Part shown: piece after piece, positions 60,763 to 64,000 of the stretch | Layout of the letters: every line of letters begins with the position of its first letter | Position numbering within the stretch: position 1 is the stretch's first letter | From: Pseudomonas orientalis | GTDB lineage: Bacteria > Pseudomonadota > Gammaproteobacteria > Pseudomonadales > Pseudomonadaceae | DNA: 64,000 bases | Assembly: GCF_001439815.1 (NCBI RefSeq) | Contig: NZ_JYLM01000008.1 | Coordinates: forward strand, 124,001 to 188,000 | Reading direction: 5' to 3' | Notes under the pieces: model-generated | Databases searched by the model: none | The model's input: the letters and a program-made list of their open reading frames with translations, nothing else | Told to the model about the DNA's origin: nothing | Made by a program: the position numbers and the translations under genes

Positions 60763-60857
60763 CAATGTGGGAGGGGGCTTGCCCCCGATAGCGGTGTATC
60801 AGTCAACACATGCCTGACTGACAGACTGCAATCGGGGGCAAGCCCCCTCCCACATTT
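60763..60857. repeat. REPIN, class A
   Basis: Inverted class A units with spacer GTGTATCAGTCAACACAT / GCCTGACTGACAG. It lies between the convergent TetR gene and the aroE-like gene. Confidence 0.9.
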
Positions 60858-60869
60858 TTGCACCGGTTT

Positions 60870-61724
60870 TTACAGTGAGGTGTTCATGCTCTGGAAGTGC
60901 GCCAGCATCCGGTCTGCATCCGCCGCCTCGCCACTGAACAACTCAAACGCCTTCACCGCCTGAAACACCGCCATATTGCCGCCATCCAGAGTACGGCAAC
61001 CCAGGGCGCGGGCGTCGCGCAGCAATTGGGTTTCCAACGGGAAATACACGATTTCCGCCACCCACAGCCCGGCGTGCAATAACGCGGCGGGCACCGGTGT
61101 GCCGGGCAGCTTGGCCATGCCCATCGGGGTCGTATTGACCAGACCCTGCGCTTCGGCCATGGCGTTGGCCAAGTGGCCGCCGACCTGGGCACGACCGACG
61201 CCAAAATGCTGGGCGAGGTTATCCACAAGCTCGCGCGCGCGGGTGATGTCCACATCGAAAATATTCAACTGTTCAACACCCTCGGCCAGCAGCGCATGCG
61301 CCACTGCCGCGCCCGCACCGCCGGCGCCCATCTGCACCACGCGCTGGCGTGGCACATCGTTGAAATTGCGTCGAAAACCTTCGCCGAACCCGAGGCAATC
61401 GGTGTTATGGCCGATGCGCTTGCCATCCTTGAACACCACGGTGTTGACCGCGCCAATGCCCTTGGCCTCGTCGGACAATTCATCCAGCAGCGGCAGGATC
61501 GCCTGCTTGCACGGGTAAGTAATGTTCAAACCGGTGAAGTGCATCTGTTCGGCGGCCCGCAGCAGATCGGGCAGGGCATGGCTGTCCAGGCGCAGCGCCT
61601 CCAGGTCGATCAGGCGATACAGGTAGCGCAGTCCCTGGGCGTCACCCTCCTGTTCATGCAGGGCTGGCGTGCGGGAGGCCTGGATGCCGGCGCCGATCAG
61701 GCCGGCGAGAACGCGGGGTTTCAT
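60870..61724 (-). CDS. Shikimate/quinate dehydrogenase-like protein (catabolic AroE paralogue)
   Basis: This 284-residue NAD(P) oxidoreductase resembles AroE: LAGLIGAGIQASRTPALHEQ, HFTGLNITYPCKQAILPLLD (catalytic Lys in the YPCKQ motif), NTVVFKDGKRIGHNTDCLGF (Asp), QMGAGGAGAAVAHALLAEG (Rossmann) and NTTPMGMAKLPGTPVP. I prefer ATG 61724: it overlaps the aroQ stop by one base and has AGGA 8 bases upstream. An ATG at 61733 is in frame but its ribosome site is too close. The quinate-cluster context suggests it oxidises shikimate or quinate rather than serving aromatic synthesis. Confidence 0.88.
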   Translation of the reverse strand: MKPRVLAGLIGAGIQASRTPALHEQEGDAQGLRYLYRLIDLEALRLDSHALPDLLRAAEQMHFTGLNITYPCKQAILPLLDELSDEAKGIGAVNTVVFKDGKRIGHNTDCLGFGEGFRRNFNDVPRQRVVQMGAGGAGAAVAHALLAEGVEQLNIFDVDITRARELVDNLAQHFGVGRAQVGGHLANAMAEAQGLVNTTPMGMAKLPGTPVPAALLHAGLWVAEIVYFPLETQLLRDARALGCRTLDGGNMAVFQAVKAFELFSGEAADADRMLAHFQSMNTSL

Positions 61725-62170
61725 CAGGCGCATCCTTTCAACGAGTGGCTGAAATGCTCCAGGGCCAAGTGATAGCCATGGCTGCCAAACCCGGCCAATA
61801 CCGCCTTGGCAATCGGCGAAACAAAGGAGTGATGACGAAACGCCTCACGGGCATGCACGTTGGATAAATGCACTTCGATCACCGGCACTTCACTGGCCAC
61901 CAGCGCATCGCGGATTGCCACCGAGGTGTGGGTCCAGGCCGCCGGGTTGATCACGATTCCGGCGCAACGGGCGCGGGCGGTGTGAATCCAGTCGAGCAGT
62001 TCGCCTTCGTGGTTGGTCTGGCGAAACTCGATGCTCAGCCCGAGCTTTTCGGCGCTGCGGCCACACAGGGCGGCGATGTCGGCCAGGGTTTCATGGCCGT
62101 AGGTGGCGGGCTCGCGGGTACCGAGCAGGTTGAGATTGGGGCCGTTGAGCACCAGCACGATAGGCGGCAT
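61724..62170 (-). CDS. aroQ: Type II 3-dehydroquinate dehydratase
   Basis: AroQ interconverts 3-dehydroquinate and 3-dehydroshikimate. The 148-residue protein has the type II motifs LVLNGPNLNLLGTREPATYG (Arg and Tyr of the lid), EFRQTNHEGELLDWIHTAR, GIVINPAAWTHTSVAIRDAL and VIEVHLSNVHAREAFRHHS (catalytic His). It lies with quiC and the aroE-like gene, so it is likely the catabolic isozyme. Its stop overlaps the next gene's start. A conserved box pair lies upstream. Confidence 0.95.
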   Translation of the reverse strand: MPPIVLVLNGPNLNLLGTREPATYGHETLADIAALCGRSAEKLGLSIEFRQTNHEGELLDWIHTARARCAGIVINPAAWTHTSVAIRDALVASEVPVIEVHLSNVHAREAFRHHSFVSPIAKAVLAGFGSHGYHLALEHFSHSLKGCA

Positions 62171-62205
62171 AGAGGGGTCTCCACAGTTTTTATTGGTTGT
62201 GGAGA

Positions 62206-62228
62206 TAAAATGTACTGAATGGTTAATT
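62206..62228 (-). promoter_or_regulatory. Conserved promoter box 2, aroQ side
   Basis: Read on the minus strand toward aroQ, this is ATTAACCATTCAGTACATTT with a final TA. It matches the quiC-side box at 18 of 23 positions. TTGACC lies upstream with 17 bases before CATTTT, a plausible sigma-70 promoter, 36-58 bases before the aroQ start. Confidence 0.5.
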
Positions 62229-62252
62229 TGGTCAAACGAAGTTGCTGGAGTT

Positions 62253-62267
62253 GTTCGATTATCGAAC
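62253..62267. promoter_or_regulatory. Palindromic operator candidate, box 1 copy b
   Basis: GTTCGATTATCGAAC is a perfect 7-1-7 palindrome upstream of aroQ. It corresponds to the imperfect copy at 58002-58016. The distance to box 2 is 24 bases here and 4 bases there. The remainder of the space to 62502 shows no confident gene. Confidence 0.55.
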
Positions 62268-62502
62268 CGTTAATCATCAAGGCAGCTTCAGTCAATGTGT
62301 TACGCCGGATTGCTGAGGGAACACGTTCTGCGGGCGTGGCCCAAGTATCCCCAACCCGTTGGCATGAGTGGTTACAACCCGGTATTCGCCGGTTTGTTCG
62401 TCGTTACTAATCTCTGACGCAGCTTCGTGAGCATGAAGCCGGTTGTCGGGTGACACGGGAAAATTGTTACCTGGCGGAAAATAACCTAACGGATGGGTTA
62501 CG

Positions 62503-62931
62503 ATGAGAGTAGGTGCTTACAAGGGATATGTAATTTCAGTATTTCTCAGGGATGAGCATTGCCCGCCCCATGTGCATGTCAGGGGCAAGGAGTGGGATGC
62601 GCGTTTCCGTTTCAGTTTCTTGGATGGGGACGTTGAATTATGGGATGTGGAGCCTGAACGGAGGCAGCCACCCCTGTCGGTTCTGAAGGAGATACGCGGG
62701 GCCATCATGCAACGGCATTACTTGGCGCGGGCACGCAGGATTTGGTGGGAAAAACTGCAGACGGTTTGCCTGGAGAATCATTCCTGGAATTGGGACGCTG
62801 GTGAGTTGGTTCCAGGGTTGGTCATTCGACAAGGTGTCTACGTCATCTCAAGCGCCAGGCACGACGTCGTAGAGCAACGGACTATTTTGAATCTGGTAAG
62901 AGCGCCAGATTGCGTGGGGATTAATTTATGA
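62503..62931 (+). CDS. DUF4160 protein, first gene of a two-gene module
   Basis: This 142-residue protein has the DUF4160 core YVISVFLRDEHCPPHVHVRG with KEWDARFRFSFLDGDVELWD and a helical EIRGAIMQRHYLARARRIWW. An unrecognised C-terminal extension of about 50 residues follows (ENHSWNWDAGELVPGLVIRQ). DUF4160 genes are commonly paired with DUF2442 genes, sometimes listed as toxin-antitoxin-like, without proven activity. The next gene overlaps by four bases. GC and codon use look lower than in the core genes nearby. Confidence 0.8.
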   Translation: MRVGAYKGYVISVFLRDEHCPPHVHVRGKEWDARFRFSFLDGDVELWDVEPERRQPPLSVLKEIRGAIMQRHYLARARRIWWEKLQTVCLENHSWNWDAGELVPGLVIRQGVYVISSARHDVVEQRTILNLVRAPDCVGINL

Positions 62932-63392
62932 AAATCATAAAAGCCAAAGTCACACCTTGTGTACCTCTCACTGATGCCGACGTTGACAAGGCAATCGCTC
63001 GAGGACGCAGGTTGAAACGCCTGTACGCCAACGCCAGCAATGTGCGTTATGAAAACGACTGCCTCTCCATTGGCTTCAGCGATGGGAGCCGCGTCATGTT
63101 GCCGGTGGCTGGCCTGCCGGAGTTCGAAGGGTTTTCAGAGAAAGATTTCCAGCAGTTGGAAGTGACTTTCGGTGGCAAGGCGATTAGCTGTGAGGCTCAG
63201 GACTTGGATGTTTCGATCACCGGCCTGATCGCTACAAGCCAACCTCTGATGGACCTGGCTACCAGCCTGGTGGCATCGCGCAACGGCCGCAAAAGCAGCG
63301 CGGCCAAATCCGCCGCCGCTCGTGCCAATGGCAAGAAGGGTGGCCGGCCACGCAAGGAAGTACCGCAGCCCCCAGAGACCACAGACACTTGA
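62928..63392 (+). CDS. DUF2442 protein with AT-hook-like tail
   Basis: This 154-residue protein has a DUF2442 core (SNVRYENDCLSIGFSDGSRV, MLPVAGLPEFEGFSEKDFQQ). The C-terminus is basic and Ala-rich (RNGRKSSAAKSAAARANGKK) and then GGRPRKEVPQ, whose GRPRK is an AT-hook-like minor-groove motif. In paired modules the DUF2442 partner is often viewed as the regulator or antitoxin. The ATGA overlap with the DUF4160 gene shows coupling. DNA binding is inferred from the tail only. Confidence 0.8.
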   Translation: MKIIKAKVTPCVPLTDADVDKAIARGRRLKRLYANASNVRYENDCLSIGFSDGSRVMLPVAGLPEFEGFSEKDFQQLEVTFGGKAISCEAQDLDVSITGLIATSQPLMDLATSLVASRNGRKSSAAKSAAARANGKKGGRPRKEVPQPPETTDT

Positions 63393-63399
63393 ATAAACT

Positions 63400-63497
63400 G
63401 TAGGAGCGAGCTTGCTCGCGAAAAACCCACAGGCACCGCGTTCATCCAGGAAGCACGCGTTATCGTTGACGTTTTTCGCGAGCAAGCTCGCTCCTAC
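63400..63497. repeat. REPIN, class B
   Basis: GTAGGAGCGAGCTTGCTCGC, spacer with CACAGGCACCGCGTTCATCC and ACGCGTTATCGTTGACG, and the inverse unit. The spacer is close to that at 34569-34666 read in reverse and to that at 16391-16488. It lies between the DUF2442 gene and trmA, which converge. Confidence 0.9.
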
Positions 63498-63506
63498 TCT
63501 GCAGGT

Positions 63507-64000
63507 TTATCGGCGGGTCAGCAACACACCCGATTCCATATGATGCGTCCACGGAAACTGATCAAACATCGCACATTGAGTAATGCGATGCGTGTCATGC
63601 AACTGCGCGATGTTCGCCGCCAACGTCTCCGGGTTGCAGGAGATATACAGGATGTTGTCGAAGCGCCGGGTCAGTTCGCAGGTGTCCGGGTCCATGCCGG
63701 CGCGGGGTGGGTCGACGAATACGCTGCCGAATTCGTAGCTTTTCAGGTCGATGCCGTGCAGGCGACGGAACGGTCGCACTTCATTCAGCGCCTCGGTGAG
63801 CTCTTCGGCGGAAAGGCGCACCAGGGTGACGTTATCCACGGCATTTTCATCGAGGTTGCTCAGGGCCGCATTCACTGACGTCTTGCTGATTTCGGTGGCC
63901 AGCACCTTACGCACGCGGGTCGCCAGCGGCAGGGTGAAGTTGCCGTTGCCGCAGTACAGCTCCAGCAAGTCATCCGAGCGATCGCCCAGGGCGTCGTACG
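63507..64000 (-). CDS. trmA: tRNA (uracil-5-)-methyltransferase, 3' part
   Basis: TrmA methylates U54 in the T loop of tRNA. The window contains about 164 C-terminal residues; the frame remains open to base 64000 and the start is outside. Visible motifs are ELYCGNGNFTLPLATRVRKV (SAM site), FVDPPRAGMDPDT, ILYISCNPETLAANIAQL with the catalytic Cys, and the C-terminal MFDQFPWTHHMESGVLL with the general-base Glu. These match TrmA (rather than RlmD) by the short SVFVDPPRAGMDPDTCELTR stretch. Confidence 0.92.
   Translation of the reverse strand, partial: YDALGDRSDDLLELYCGNGNFTLPLATRVRKVLATEISKTSVNAALSNLDENAVDNVTLVRLSAEELTEALNEVRPFRRLHGIDLKSYEFGSVFVDPPRAGMDPDTCELTRRFDNILYISCNPETLAANIAQLHDTHRITQCAMFDQFPWTHHMESGVLLTRR

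Noticed and set aside
62219..62410. 63-codon frame upstream of the DUF4160 gene with a faintly helix-turn-helix-like stretch
   Set aside because: It overlaps the aroQ promoter boxes, has no ribosome site and the resemblance is weak. It could be a remnant but cannot be supported.
1..64000. tRNA or rRNA genes, CRISPR arrays, insertion sequences, prophage or integrase genes
   Set aside because: None was recognised on either strand. The only repeated elements are REP/REPIN palindromes, which are not spaced or sized like CRISPR repeats.

Overview
The window is chromosomal DNA of about 60% GC from a gamma-proteobacterium, almost certainly a fluorescent Pseudomonas of the P. fluorescens group. Three things point there. 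The gene order rlpA-dacC-ybeD-lipB-lipA ... leuS-(PA3986-like)-(PA3985-like)-lnt-corC-ybeY-phoH-miaB ... hemL-thiE-thiD-ladS ... amn ... hrpB follows, from memory, the P. aeruginosa PA4000-to-PA3961 block. The protein sequences read as Pseudomonas orthologues. The intergenic spaces carry many REP/REPIN palindromes of the type found in P. fluorescens. I see no rRNA, tRNA, CRISPR array, insertion sequence, integrase or prophage gene.

Layout. 1-6.4 kb: cell-wall and lipoate genes (rlpA end, dacC, ybeD, lipB, lipA, an LD-carboxypeptidase, an SltB3-type lytic transglycosylase) and the ribosome-rescue gene arfA. 6.4-17.8 kb: holA, lptE and leuS on the minus strand, two small/envelope genes on plus, then lnt, corC, ybeY, phoH and miaB on minus. 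18.3-24.0 kb: an operon I believe is inserted relative to the conserved order. It has a 27-codon A/T-rich small ORF, a trimethylamine/histamine-dehydrogenase-like Fe-S flavoenzyme, a HisJ/Q/M-type amino-acid ABC importer without its ATPase, and an AstE/AspA-type metallo-deacylase. 24.0-34.5 kb: Sel1 protein, hemL-thiE-thiD, the sensor kinase ladS, an AidB-like acyl-CoA dehydrogenase, amn, rluE, a DUF2788 protein. 34.7-45.2 kb: Lrp regulator, a structured candidate RNA, DUF6515 protein, CDF metal exporter, hrpB, a nuclease-fold protein, membrane and small proteins, and a frameshifted DUF3077/DUF6124-type gene. 45.4-57.9 kb: a second Lrp, two EamA exporters, RhlE-type helicase, flavoprotein, HDAC-fold deacylase, GNAT, TesB, HAD hydrolase, secreted hydrolase, YpfJ metalloprotease, lipoprotein. 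56.5-62.2 kb: a quinate/shikimate catabolic cluster (MFS importer, quiC, TetR regulator, aroE-like, aroQ). 62.5-64 kb: a DUF4160/DUF2442 pair and the 3' part of trmA.

How the parts work together. The quinate cluster would import shikimate-pathway compounds and convert them through dehydroquinate and dehydroshikimate to protocatechuate. The two divergent promoter regions that flank it share the same pair of DNA boxes. The inserted operon looks like uptake, N-deacylation and amine oxidation of an unknown amino-acid derivative. Sixteen REP/REPIN loci of three sequence classes are scattered mostly at gene 3' ends; two of them look like one class inserted inside another. Small regulatory structures read directly from the sequence include a hairpin inside the arfA reading frame and a perfect hairpin touching the start codon of the YdcF-like gene.
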